Source: Branchiostoma floridae (Eukaryota > Chordata > Leptocardii > Amphioxiformes > Branchiostomatidae). Taken from it: 64,000 bases of DNA. Each line of letters opens with the position of its first letter. Within the stretch, counting starts at the first letter, position 1. The notes below the pieces were generated by a model. The model searched no databases, was not told the origin of the DNA, and saw only the letters and a list, made by a program, of their open reading frames with translations. A program made the translations under genes and the position numbers. Below, piece after piece: positions 23,380 to 34,150 of the stretch. The stretch covers positions 6,423,081-6,487,080 of the forward strand of contig NC_049992.1 in the NCBI RefSeq assembly GCF_000003815.2. Reading direction: 5' to 3'.

Positions 23380-23800
23380 TGCAGGAGTTTCTCGGAATCT
23401 AAGGCGAAGTTTCTTGGAATATCATTCAAAGTTTATTGGAGTGTCACGCATAGTTTCCTGGAACCTCAAACAAAGTTTCCTGCATGTAATTTGATGCAAA
23501 GTTTCACGGAATTTGATGAAAAGTTTTCTGTAATAGGATTCAATACAGAAAATTTGGAAATGTCATGCAAAGTTTTTAAATCTCATGCAAATTTGTCTGG
23601 AATCTCAAGCGAAGTATCCCGAAATTTCTTGCCACGTTTCCTCAAATCCTGAGAGGTTTCCTAAAAAGTTAACTAAAATCTCAAAGTCATGAACAGGTTT
23701 TTGGAACCTCACAAAAGTTTTCCGAAATTTCCTGCAAGTATTTTCTGGAATCCCATGCCAAATTTTCTGACAACACCTCAGCTTGGTATCTGCTAAATTT
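23380..23800. repeat. Degenerate tandem repeat, unit about 26-31 bp
   Basis: Many diverged copies of a motif like TGGAATCTCATGCAAAGTTT follow one another: TTGGAATATCATTCAAAGTT, CCTGGAACCTCAAACAAAGT, TGGAATCTCAAGCGAAGT and others. Spacing varies and copies are well diverged, so the array is old. Frames across it are repeat artefacts. Confidence 0.65.
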
Positions 23801-26035
23801 TGAAATTCATTCCACCTTTTCATCAACAAGAGTTTATGAGTATGATTCATCGAGAATTATAACCATGATAATAGCTAATTGTGGCCGATACCGACTTCCA
23901 AGCACCTTTGACCCCTTGCTGACACTTCGTGCCTGGATGTGTGACATAGGCTTTGGGTCATTTCAACTTGATAAGAATCAGAGGACCGATCGAAAGCTTG
24001 TTGGTAAGCGCTTTATCTTGTGTATGGATATAAAGTTTGAAATTGCAACGTTAACATGATGATATTTAAGTACTTATTAAAAGATCTATAGAAAATTACC
24101 ACGCGATATGAAATTAATTATTCTATCATATAGCTGGTCTCCTGACATCGCCATGTAGTCTCGTTTTATTAGAGCAAACAGTCTGATCAATGGTTCCAGT
24201 CTACTGCGCATTACGGTTAATTGATAAAGGTCACGGCTATCGTCAGGGCGATCTTCAAACACATAGATTTCTACTGCATTTCAATTAAGCACGACGGATG
24301 CACCATAGAAAAGTGATGTGTCTACTGGCGAGGGGAACTATCGGTGGAGTCCTTACACATCCAGATAACGTTATCTCGATGGGTGAGAGCACTTAACCGT
24401 CAGGTTTATATATAGCTGTTGCAGCCGGACTGTTTCAGCCATTAGTGATCGTGAGTCTGTTCAATGTATTTTCTGGTTCGTCTGACGATCAAACAAGGCT
24501 GTCCAAATTGCAACTTGCCACAGGCTATGTTTAAGGATAGCCTTAACCCTATTCAGACCGGGGTGGGGGGCTTTTGAGACCAGCCAATATAATCAAATTC
24601 ATGACGTCATAATTACGTCATATTACGTTCATTTCCCGGGGAATAAATGTATTAAAACACTACCTGATGTAGTGAATATGAGATAAAAGAACAATAACAA
24701 CAACGTAAATTTTAGATGTATCATAATACTGAATATTAATTGAATATCATTCACTGCCGTGCATTTATCTAGTGGCCTCTTCTGTCATTTCAAAACACAT
24801 GGCAACATAATTACACCCTTTGTCCATTACATCTGTGCACGACATCAAGCATTTAAACGTATCCTGTTTTAATATTGTCTTACATGTACATGTAAATCTC
24901 AGGTCAACCTGAATTGGTTTGAACAGAGATTTACGCTCGTTTTTATACAACACACAGTCTCGTAAAGTCGAAGTCTCGTAAGAAATGCATTTCATCTTCA
25001 GTACATAAGTAACTTTATCAAAATTTACATAGTCTATCATGTAGATAGGTACAGCCAAAGAGTCATACAATATGGGATACGCCACGATATGAGACAGCTA
25101 CATGTATACGAAGGATGTTGCATGTGTTGTCACTGAGTGATCTACAAACCAATTAGCTTCTGTGTATATTTATGTACATGTTATGTTCTGCTGTTCGGGG
25201 CAACATTTCCCCACCATTATCAATTATAACAACTGCTAAATTCAATTGGCTGCCGCCTGATCTACCAACTCTCACTTGCGTGCTAACTTTCGCCTGTCAT
25301 AGATAAGACTTCTTGCCGTAGGATATCATGTCATTATCGTCCTACAGGGATTCCTCAACGCCACGGGCTACCTCTTAAAACGTCTTAATCAGCTTTAGCT
25401 GAGTGCGATAAAAGCCATTGTTCCTTCCCAGTGGGATTACCTGTGGGATTTTACGACAGCTATTTTACGATAGGCATACTTTGATTCTTATCGGCGCATG
25501 GCCACGGGGTGTTTTTTCCGGCCTGAGCTGACGCAGGTTTACCGCGTTTGTTTTACCACCGTCTGACAACGGTTGATGGAGTGTTGTCGTTATGGGTACA
25601 AATTTTTTTTTTTCTTGTTCAACCTATCCGAAAACACTATGGAGAATTTATGCCCGAAAAATTGAAATTGTTTACAATACAAAAAAAACTTTATAATGTC
25701 TTAGTATCTCTCCATGAATATCGGCAGACAACGTTACAGGGTTGGTTGAACTTACTACGTAAAAGTCAGTAGGAAAATCTACTTATATATTGTTCAAATC
25801 CCCCATAGAGCACCTTTAATTTTAAGAGACTCGATGCTACAGACATATTTGTATATATCTTTAGATGCCACAACTCCCATAATGCAAAGATAGGCAAATA
25901 TGTCAAAGACTGCTTTGCTATTAGAAAGAATAATGAAACTCATGATTAGCCCAACTCGATTGTAACACTATATCAAAGACTTGTGTTAACCCTTTCTTAT
26001 TATGTTGATTAGGATGTTAAGTCTTAGTCTATACA
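23801..26035. other. Gene-free intergenic stretch
   Basis: AT-rich with no supported gene. A CRE-like TGACGTCA near 24603 sits beside ATTACGTCAT. The minus-strand frame at 24765-25085 has some protein-like length but no recognisable motif, and I leave it uncalled. Confidence 0.4.
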
Positions 26036-26100
26036 CCTATTTTGTACTTTGTGTAATAGTTGTTGCCATACATTGTACCATGTACAAATGTCGTGCAATA
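26036..26100. repeat. Dispersed 3'-end-like repeat
   Basis: TATTTTGTACTTTGTGTAAT, then a run ending TGTCGTGCAATAAA. A close copy is at about 49588-49650, with shorter ones near 32590 and 17790. The terminal AATAAA suggests it is the 3' end of a plus-oriented retrotransposon family. Confidence 0.5.
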
Positions 26101-26116
26101 AACCAGAAGATCCACC

Positions 26117-26433
26117 CTCAGCCATTTCACAATTGTCTCTGTCAGAACTGACGCTGTCCCTGCGATACATCAGTCAGAACTAACACCGACCTAGAGTACA
26201 TCACCACTATGTCTTGTTCTTTGATATGTTTACCAATAAAAAAAACTAACACCGACGCGAAGATACGTAAATATCGCCTCATCAGGGGACCATCATTCTT
26301 AATGAAGGGTGACTCTCAGCCATTTCACAATTGTCTCTGTCAGACCTGACGCTGTCCCTGCGATACGTCAGCCAGAACTACGATACGTAAATAGCGCCTC
26401 ATCAGGGAACCATCATTCTTCATGATGGGTGAC
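26117..26433. repeat. Local tandem duplication, one copy with an internal extra segment
   Basis: CAGCCATTTCACAATTGTCT through CATCATTCTT is present at 26117-26312 and again at 26313-26433. The first copy carries about 75 extra bases bounded by a direct ACTAACACCGAC repeat. The second therefore looks like a deletion between those short repeats, or the first like an insertion. Confidence 0.7.
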
Positions 26434-26569
26434 GGGACCACCAGACAGCCTGACGGGCAAATTATCTGCTCATTGCTCTTCCTTTCAGGCGACTGGATCA
26501 TCGTGGTTTCATTTCTATTTCCAGCGCGCGCCCTACACAACGTGGTGGTCCGAAACTCGAAGTGAGATC

Positions 26570-26935
26570 GCGTTCCGTAACTGTATCTATATCTATATAC
26601 CAGATAGCCGGTATAACCGCCCTTCGGCGTAACACACCAGCTTCGCAGGCACGCGGCACGGCAGCAGCTGGTTATATTACTGAACGACCTGTCACACCTG
26701 ACTTTCGAAACTCTATTTGCAAGTGTTCTTGCCCCTTCTGTGCTTGCTGATAATAAATTCCACTCTACAATTATAGTTCTGGGAAAATTGTTCTTTTTAG
26801 AGCTGGACGTATATATAATAAAATACTTATCAGTCGGTACGTTCAGTAGTTTATTGGTCATTTTGTCCATCATGCAAAGTCGGGACATTTTCCTTCTGTC
26901 TTGAAGTGGCATCCACTGCAGTTCTGCTTTCATCT
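26570..26935 (-). mobile_element. LINE (CR1-like) 3' end: reverse-transcriptase C-terminus plus 3' UTR
   Basis: On the minus strand, MPLQDRRKMSRLCMMDK and NNFPRTIIVEWNLLSAS are the C-terminal landmarks of non-LTR retrotransposon ORF2 (the FPRT-hydrophobic-EWN-LP block). Between them an internal stretch is missing. The 3' UTR includes GTTACGCCGAAGGGCGG and ends in a TATAGATATAGA microsatellite. The copy is 5'-truncated and internally deleted. The longer open frame that covers it is not a host gene. Confidence 0.75.
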
Positions 26936-27365
26936 TGGTAACACTAGCATCTCTGCTGTAGTAGTTCTCTCCGATAGCACGTTAATGGAGGTCGCGTGTT
27001 TGGAAGAGCCACACCTCACACGCGTTAAAGAAACCACAACACATTTCTAAAAAGGCGAACAATTTCCGCCTCGCATGAGCCATACGGTGATTTGTACCCG
27101 GACTCAATGTGTATCTGTTACTATGTTCAGGATGAGGACGTTCTAGTTTTTGAAAGAAAAAAGTCTACATTTCTCGATTTCTACTACACACTCCGGACAA
27201 TGTTGAAGTTGCCATTACTTCATTTCTGCAGCTGTAGCAAAATTAAGAATTTCATGTAATTCTTCTTTCTAGCTACCACGGGGTTACAACATAGTTAAAA
27301 GGCAAACGTCAAACCTTGATGCTTAAACGCGGCGTCAGTACGTATCGATATGGCTCATCATTAAA

Positions 27366-27790
27366 AAAAATTATAATAATAATAGCCTTTATTGCACATT
27401 CATGCCCTATCGGGCTAAGTACAGGCATATAGATACAAAGGGTAGTAATGCAGTAAACATGGTTTCTAAGATTAATCTAAAACATAAATTCTAAAACTAT
27501 TCTAATACATTTGTTCGGCTTCTTCTCGTTTCTTAGTTATGTTAAATATGTATATTGAGATGTGTTTGTATAATGTCGTTTGATCAAAGCTCATAAGAAA
27601 AATGAATTTTTCAACACTAGACATATATTCAAAGCGAGGGAACTTTCCTATGATATAGCTAAAAAGAATACTTCTATCATTACTATATAAACTACAATCT
27701 AATAGAAAGTGAGATTCATCTTCGACCTTGTTCAGGTTACAGAACTGACAGACTCTTTGCTCCAGAGGTGTGCGACTATTTTACGTACTG
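27366..27790 (-). mobile_element. LINE ORF2 C-terminus with CxxC..H..C zinc-binding end and 3' tail
   Basis: From 27780 down to the stop at 27504-27502 the minus strand is open for about 92 codons without an ATG start. It contains VCQFCNLNKVEDESHFLLDC, the Cys-Cys-His-Cys module found at the end of several LINE ORF2 proteins. The 3' UTR ends at about 27366 with AATAAAGGCTATTATTATAA. Short copies of the same tail occur near 48730 and 59905. It is a 5'-truncated copy with an unbroken frame, hence fairly young. Confidence 0.7.
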
Positions 27791-29039
27791 TTTTGCATTC
27801 TATACGCGTGCTATGCCACAGGTAATTCAATCATTTCACACATTCTCATGAAATTTTAATGGAAAGACACAAGACTATTTGTTTTCTGTACTCAGCTGAT
27901 TCCTTGGAAGGTTGCCAGTCAGGTACGATCATAAAGCTATATATCTTTACTTTGCCCTAGAAAACTATCTTTTATCAATTCAAAACAGATCATTCACTAA
28001 TAGCACAACAAACCTAAGGATTGGAAAACATTGATTAGAAATTGAAAAGGGTCGTCAAAAAAAGGTACCAGCTGAAAAGAGAATGTGTTCCATATGCAAA
28101 GACTGTAACTGTTACAATCGTTGCGCAATAAACTTGACTTGACTTTCTACGGGTTGTCAGAATGTAGAAGTTATGATCTCTTTCTCTCTGGGGTATTAAC
28201 AATTAGATTTATGTATTTACATGTATGTTCATATTTATTTAATTATGTACTTATGATATTCCTTCAATGTTTGTATACGTGGCGGCGCTAAAATACGTTG
28301 ACTACAATTAACTTGAGTCCGCGGTCACTTTGTCTTCTTACCATTATTTGTATTATTCTGTGTATTTTCGATAAAAACAGCGCGCTGATACTATGGCAGA
28401 TTGGGAGACATTCCGACATTCCCTAGTTATTATTGTAATGATACGTTCTCGTTGCTTGGATGGAGTGAGATATAAGTAAGATTTAGGGAAGATGTCAGTG
28501 TTCTGAACCTTAGGTGTGCTGATTAAAAGTTTCTGTGGTCTACCTTTTAATTAATTGAGAGGAATCAAAACTTAGAACACGTCAATTTCTTTATACTGTT
28601 AATAACGGTTCCTTTCCTTTAGGTAACGGTAGTAGTGTACAAACTGCAAAAACATAAACCACATATCTGGCTATGTATCCAACTGGCTCTATATCACAAC
28701 TACATCCTAGCAGCTGTAAATAAGGAACTATTCGAAGGTCATAAAGATTGGCATGTAACCTATAAAGAAATTTGTTATTAAACATGTGTAATTTCAACTT
28801 CCTACTGACAGTGATTTTAAGTGGGTTAGATCTAGAAGAACTGATCCTCTACCAAAACTCAAAGGGTATGATCATATTGAAATAAACTAGGTAACAACGA
28901 TGAACAGCAAATTTAGAGACAGAGATGCGAACCTATACACAATAGCATTCATTAGACTTTGTACTTGCATGTAGTAATATAACACGTTCTTACTTCACTA
29001 CTACTTGTACTTGTACTCAGATTATTCAGAGCGACTTCT
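27791..29039. other. Gene-free intergenic stretch
   Basis: No supported gene. The part from 27791 to about 28140 (ending in AATAAACTTGACTTGACTT) may be retroposon-derived, since it ends like a retroposon 3' tail, but the body is unrecognised. Confidence 0.35.
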
Positions 29040-29330
29040 GTATCTGCATCTATACAGCCGGTATAACCGCCCTTCGGCGTAACACACCAGCTTCGCAGGC
29101 ACGCGGCGCGGCAGCAGCTGGTTATATTACACTGAACGACCCGTCACACCTGACTTTTGCACATGTATCTGCAAGTGTTCTTTAAAACTATCCAGAGAAG
29201 ATGCCCCTACGTATACTGTACTTGGTGATAACAAATTCCACTCTACGATAGTTCTGGGAAAATACAAACACGTCGATCCTAGGTTGGTAACTCTGCTGCT
29301 TTATCATCCTGACCTGTCCTAAGCTTGTAC
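29040..29330 (-). mobile_element. Second LINE (CR1-like) 3' end of the same family as 26570-26935
   Basis: The minus strand reads YFPRTIVEWNLLSPSTV and LDSFKEHLQ, then a stop, then the same 3' UTR (GTTACGCCGAAGGGCGG) and a GTATAGATGCAGATACAG tail. Compared with the 26.6-kb copy it keeps the LDSFK block. It is 5'-truncated. Confidence 0.75.
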
Positions 29331-32300
29331 TTGTGAGAGCAGAAAAGTACAACATAGGTCTTCACTGAAGTAATGAATCATAATCGGCACGTTACAATGT
29401 GACATCTTCGTAAGTCAAATGCATGATATATAGAATGACTAATCCTGTCTGACGGCACCACGGAGCTGGATTAGCTCTAATTTCCCCCGCACTGTCACAT
29501 CGCTATTATCGGCTCATCACATAATGGGGTTGTCTGACCCTGGTTTCTCTCACTCGGAGGAACAACGAATTTATGGCAGCGATGTAAAGTCTCTATAATC
29601 TTCTCATTTTTCGTATGGCATATCCAGAAGGTACATGTATTCAGGCGTGTTTCTGTGTCATTGGCAGGTCGAGTGGTTTCAGGCCTACGAGACATTTCCA
29701 ATCCGAGGCCCGACCGGGCAGTTTGCGGAAACGAAAAGTGATATAAAAGACACCAAACTACACAAGACATTTTTTTTACTTAATGGTCACCACGTAACAA
29801 GACCTGAAGGCCACTCAAGGTTACGGGTTACACGATCTATTCGCCCCAGGTCAGAAACATCATGATTGAGACCAGCCCAATTGCTCACTATGAGTGAGGA
29901 CTAACTGACCCAATAGGCGAAGCAGGGGTTTCGAGGGCTGCTCGGGAGATTCCCTACCCCATTACTTTTTGTATATTTTTACATAATACACATCTCTATG
30001 TTTTTGTTTCACGGACAGCCCGGCCGGGCCCCGGTTTGGAAATATGACGTTAGCTTTACTGGTGGTCGCAATTGGATTATTTTCATATTATGTCCGACCA
30101 GGCAAGTAATTGTGACAAAAAAGTTTTTCCTCACATTTGTAGGATTGAATTTTCCAACAGAAGTTTCCCGCTTTTTTATTAAAAAAACGAGAGAGAGACA
30201 GGGTGATCGCATCTCACCCCACGGGGAATGAAATCGTTATTTAATAACCAACGTGTCGCGAGTTTTTATTGACTGTTCTTCTCCTTTCCTTTCATCCATT
30301 GCCGAAGCCCGTTGGTCACGGGTCCTCTGGGATATCACTCCATCATAGAACCACCCTTCCACCATCTTCCAACGCTGTCACTCATCATACCTCTAAGACA
30401 AAGTCCATTAGACAGATGTCATAGAATACGTCTTGAAAGGTTACTGCGTCCCGGGCGGTTTCGGTAAAGTAGACAGGTGATATTTCAAACATCAAACACC
30501 TGGGTCCACTTCAAAGTGGAAGAACTTGGATTTTTTTTTGGTATACTATATGGTTGAAGATGTAAGTTTTATATGACAGAGTTTCACGAGAAATTCTATC
30601 TGGGGATTTATAAATACTAGGACGGCGCTCTCGTCACGCTCAATTTGACGTATTGATAACGTTATACCCAGTGTGAAATCAAAGGTTACACATATCCTAT
30701 TTAGGTTGCAGTGAGAGCGCAGCACGATCGCTGTCTAGTGGAAAGGGGGCCTAAGAATTTGATAAGCTAAATGTTCCCGGCACGGTGAATGTTTTTTTGA
30801 CATTCAAATCCATCAAGGTCATATAAGATACCAATGATGCGTCTTGCACGATTTCTACCAAGACAGTGAGAGGATAAAAATCTCATAAGGCCATAATGTT
30901 AATTTTATAGATGTCATCCACGCCAACATTATTTTTCACCTGTTCTGTAAAAAAAAAACACCTCCTCTGAGGCTTCATTTGTTTGTTTGTTTGTTTGAAC
31001 TTTTATTTATTCATGAAAGCTCAAATCGGCCTGCAGGCCGCTTTTCATTGACGTCATGAGGGAAGAGGCAAGGGTCAGACAAAGTATATAACAGAGATAC
31101 AGTTACATCGTTTAGATTCATTTATGCAAGTCCGGATCTTGTGTGGAACCGGCTCATACTGCCGCAAAGGGCCAGCATGTGTGGGTTTGTTGTAAAACTT
31201 GTTTTGTACTACCGCAAAACGTGTTACTTTTGTCAAACCCTTGGTCAAAGTACCATCATCACAGTATCTCCCACAGTCCTTGAAGCCATATACCAGGTCT
31301 TCTAATAGTTTACTTTTTTATCCTTCTTATATTAAATATCGATTACTTCAGCTGAGTCTGGTAAGATGAACAAGACAAACTACATGTAATTCCAACAAAG
31401 ACATGTTGTTTCTTTTGATACGCTGCGTTCTGTGGTTCGATTTGTAATACCCGCTCGGGAATCCCGCGGCTTAGCAGAATTTTTTTTTGAGGGGGGGGGG
31501 GGCTGAATTATTGGTCTATTTCGTCAGCAACAAATATTATGTTAATTCAATACCAAAATAAATTATAAGATACAAAATACAATATAGTATAAGGTAGACT
31601 ATAGGATAAAGCATGATGAAATCAATCTCTAATCAAAATGATGCCTTATCGAATAGAAAACATTACTACAAAAGACCATATCAAATCATGTATGAGGTAT
31701 GCACAGCATAATTACTTAGCATTTTGATGTTGGTTGATGATAGCTTAATATTTAGTATGTCTCATTTACTTGGCAATTATTTTGCATGACTACAGAATGT
31801 AGTCGAATTAGACTATAGTAAGCAAGCCTGCCAAAAAAAGTTTTTTTTCAAGTTGAAACATTATCCTGTTCAAACCCATATTTAAGAAGATTTCTTAATA
31901 TATAATAAATTTCGACATATGAAACTTCTAATTAAGGCAAGACGATTTAATACATTAAGTACATACATCCATCATTAGAAAACTTGAGACCTGGATTTAT
32001 TTTACAGTCATGGAAAACAATTAGCAAAGAACTGGCTTTCTAATGAATCAAGCTACGAGTAACTGCCAAAAGGAGATACTGTACCGAAGTAACATAAAAT
32101 CTAAGCAACTCCTCGCATTCCTCAAGGCATTTGCATGCATTACATTGTCTTTGTGACTTTAATAGATCTTTCGATACATCACACCCGAAGACCTATTTAA
32201 GACAAGATGAAAAATGCTAAAAAAGGGAAAAGCATTACTGTACTTGGTACGTACCGTGTCCAGGGTCGTCTTGTTGCTATCGCTCGTCTGAGTTGTTAAG

Positions 32301-34150
32301 TCTGGCTACCTGGGTCACGTGAGAAATCACTCAAGCGATGATTCGCTAACGTAAATGTTGCAAAGGTGGTATCTCACTGCGCTTGAGGCACCGGTGCGGC
32401 ACTGCGGGATTCGAAAATTACTCAACGAATTTCAGAGATAAAGAACGTCAACGACCAAACGAAAATCCTCAAATGATTGTAAAAGCCTCCAATGATTGTA
32501 AGAAACTTATCCCATACTACAACTCCTGTATTAGTTAGATAAGCCTTAAGTTAAGCTATAGAACTGTAGTTATGCAGATGCCATACTTTGTACCTCGTAC
32601 AATTGTTGTGCGATATAGTTATATATTGGCGGTTCGAAAATACTGACGGTAAAAGAGATATAATACCACTACGTCTAGAGAGCCAGAGCCCACACACTTC
32701 TCGTGTAATCAGCCATGTTATTGCCCACTCTACCGTTCTGTTTCCCACCTGAACCGTGCCCGACAGGTCAGGTCATCCTAACAGACAGCACATCAAACTA
32801 GGAGTTATCCTCCTTTACCGGCCTCTCTGTAGGCATTGGCGTATGTTGTTGTTGGGGGTCACCAGACCAGGGGGTGATTTTCGACCGGGAAGGTTATGAT
32901 GCCGGGAAAGGAATACTAGTATATGCCGGAAAGCTTGTAGCCTAATGATGCAATTATGTGTTAACAACATTTAACAAAAATAATAAAAAAATCTTACTCT
33001 ATCCTTTTCAAATATATTTGCTGACATAACCTTTGGTTGCATTCTAAATTTGAAAAATAAAACGTTTTCCCATCCAATTCATACAAATGTCACATTTGCA
33101 CCCTGGTAAGGTGGAGAGGTATCGAATGGATATATGTTATGATGAAATGATCATTAATCGTTGTACAAGGCAGCAAATTCAAAATTACTAAATATTAGTC
33201 AACCAGAACAAGAAAGTCTACGTCTATAGCGTACATTATGCCATAACTGATAAGGCTGAAAGATGGTTGGTGTGTTATGTGTTTTGAGTCCATTTAAGTA
33301 CAAATGAATAAATCTGAATCTTATAAAACAATTCAAATAACTAAACGCAGTCAAATGTAGTGAACATAAAGAAAAAAATACAGAGAATTAGGTAGATCTT
33401 TGCCGTCCTCGTGGTTTTTTATTCAACCTTCAAAGCAGCATTGGCCACGTATTTAAAGCACCAATTGTACCAATAAATATCTGCCATATCCCTACACCCA
33501 GCTTTACCGAAAACAGTTGTATCCAACCAAACAACGATCTAAGTGTATTATGTAGCAACTTAAAATAACTTCCATGAAATATAGTACTATATACCAGTAT
33601 ACCAGTCGACCAGAAAAGACAAGAAGACCTTCTGTAAAAATATAGTACGCGGGAACTTAAGTATTGAATATTGTTCTGTTATTTGTGACTTATTCTTCGA
33701 AAAGATCGCCGATATGAACTTACTGAGCCTCATAAAAACATCATTTTTTTTAAATGACGAATATGACCGTGTTTGGTAGCGATATAAACTCCTCCCGAAT
33801 TAAAAGGAAAAGAAAATATACCTATTACGTAATCAATGTTCCCGTAAACAAAAAAAAAAGTGTGCGCGATTCATACTCTCGGAGTTTACATAAAACAATC
33901 AATAAAATGAAAGAAATCCTTTTCAAAAGTATTTAAATAGCAACAGTATACGAACGATATATGGCACAGAACGTCTGAGGTAGACTGTGAGTACAACAAT
34001 ATATACGCGGTCCAAACCGTTTTATATTGTAAAATTTGCATATCGTAAAGGTATTATACATTGTCTTGGAAAACATCAGCTCAAGACTTTTTAATCAAGT
34101 TTATAAACATTTCCAGAAATATGTGACCGTAATAGTTCTGATACTTTGAT
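29331..34150. other. Gene-free intergenic stretch, 4.8 kb
   Basis: Mostly AT-rich without coding support. It contains a TTTG run near 30980 followed by a CTGCAGGCC palindrome region, a poly-T/poly-G patch near 31480, a MITE family A end at 32362-32460, and the 3' side of the SLC46 gene near 34080-34150 (minus-strand ATTAAA near 34089). The open frames here lack features. Confidence 0.45.
32362..32460. mobile_element. MITE family A, left-end fragment
   Basis: GGTATCTCACTGCGCTTGAG followed by CACCGGTGCGGCACTGCGGG matches the left arm of the family A element, continuing into AATTTCAGAGATAAAGAA as in the 61.95-kb copy. No right arm was found. Confidence 0.6.

Noticed and set aside
26340..26933. 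197-codon minus-strand frame as a host gene
   Set aside because: Its N-terminal part is LINE reverse-transcriptase C-terminus and the rest is LINE 3' UTR and flank; the second copy at 29.1 kb confirms the repeat.
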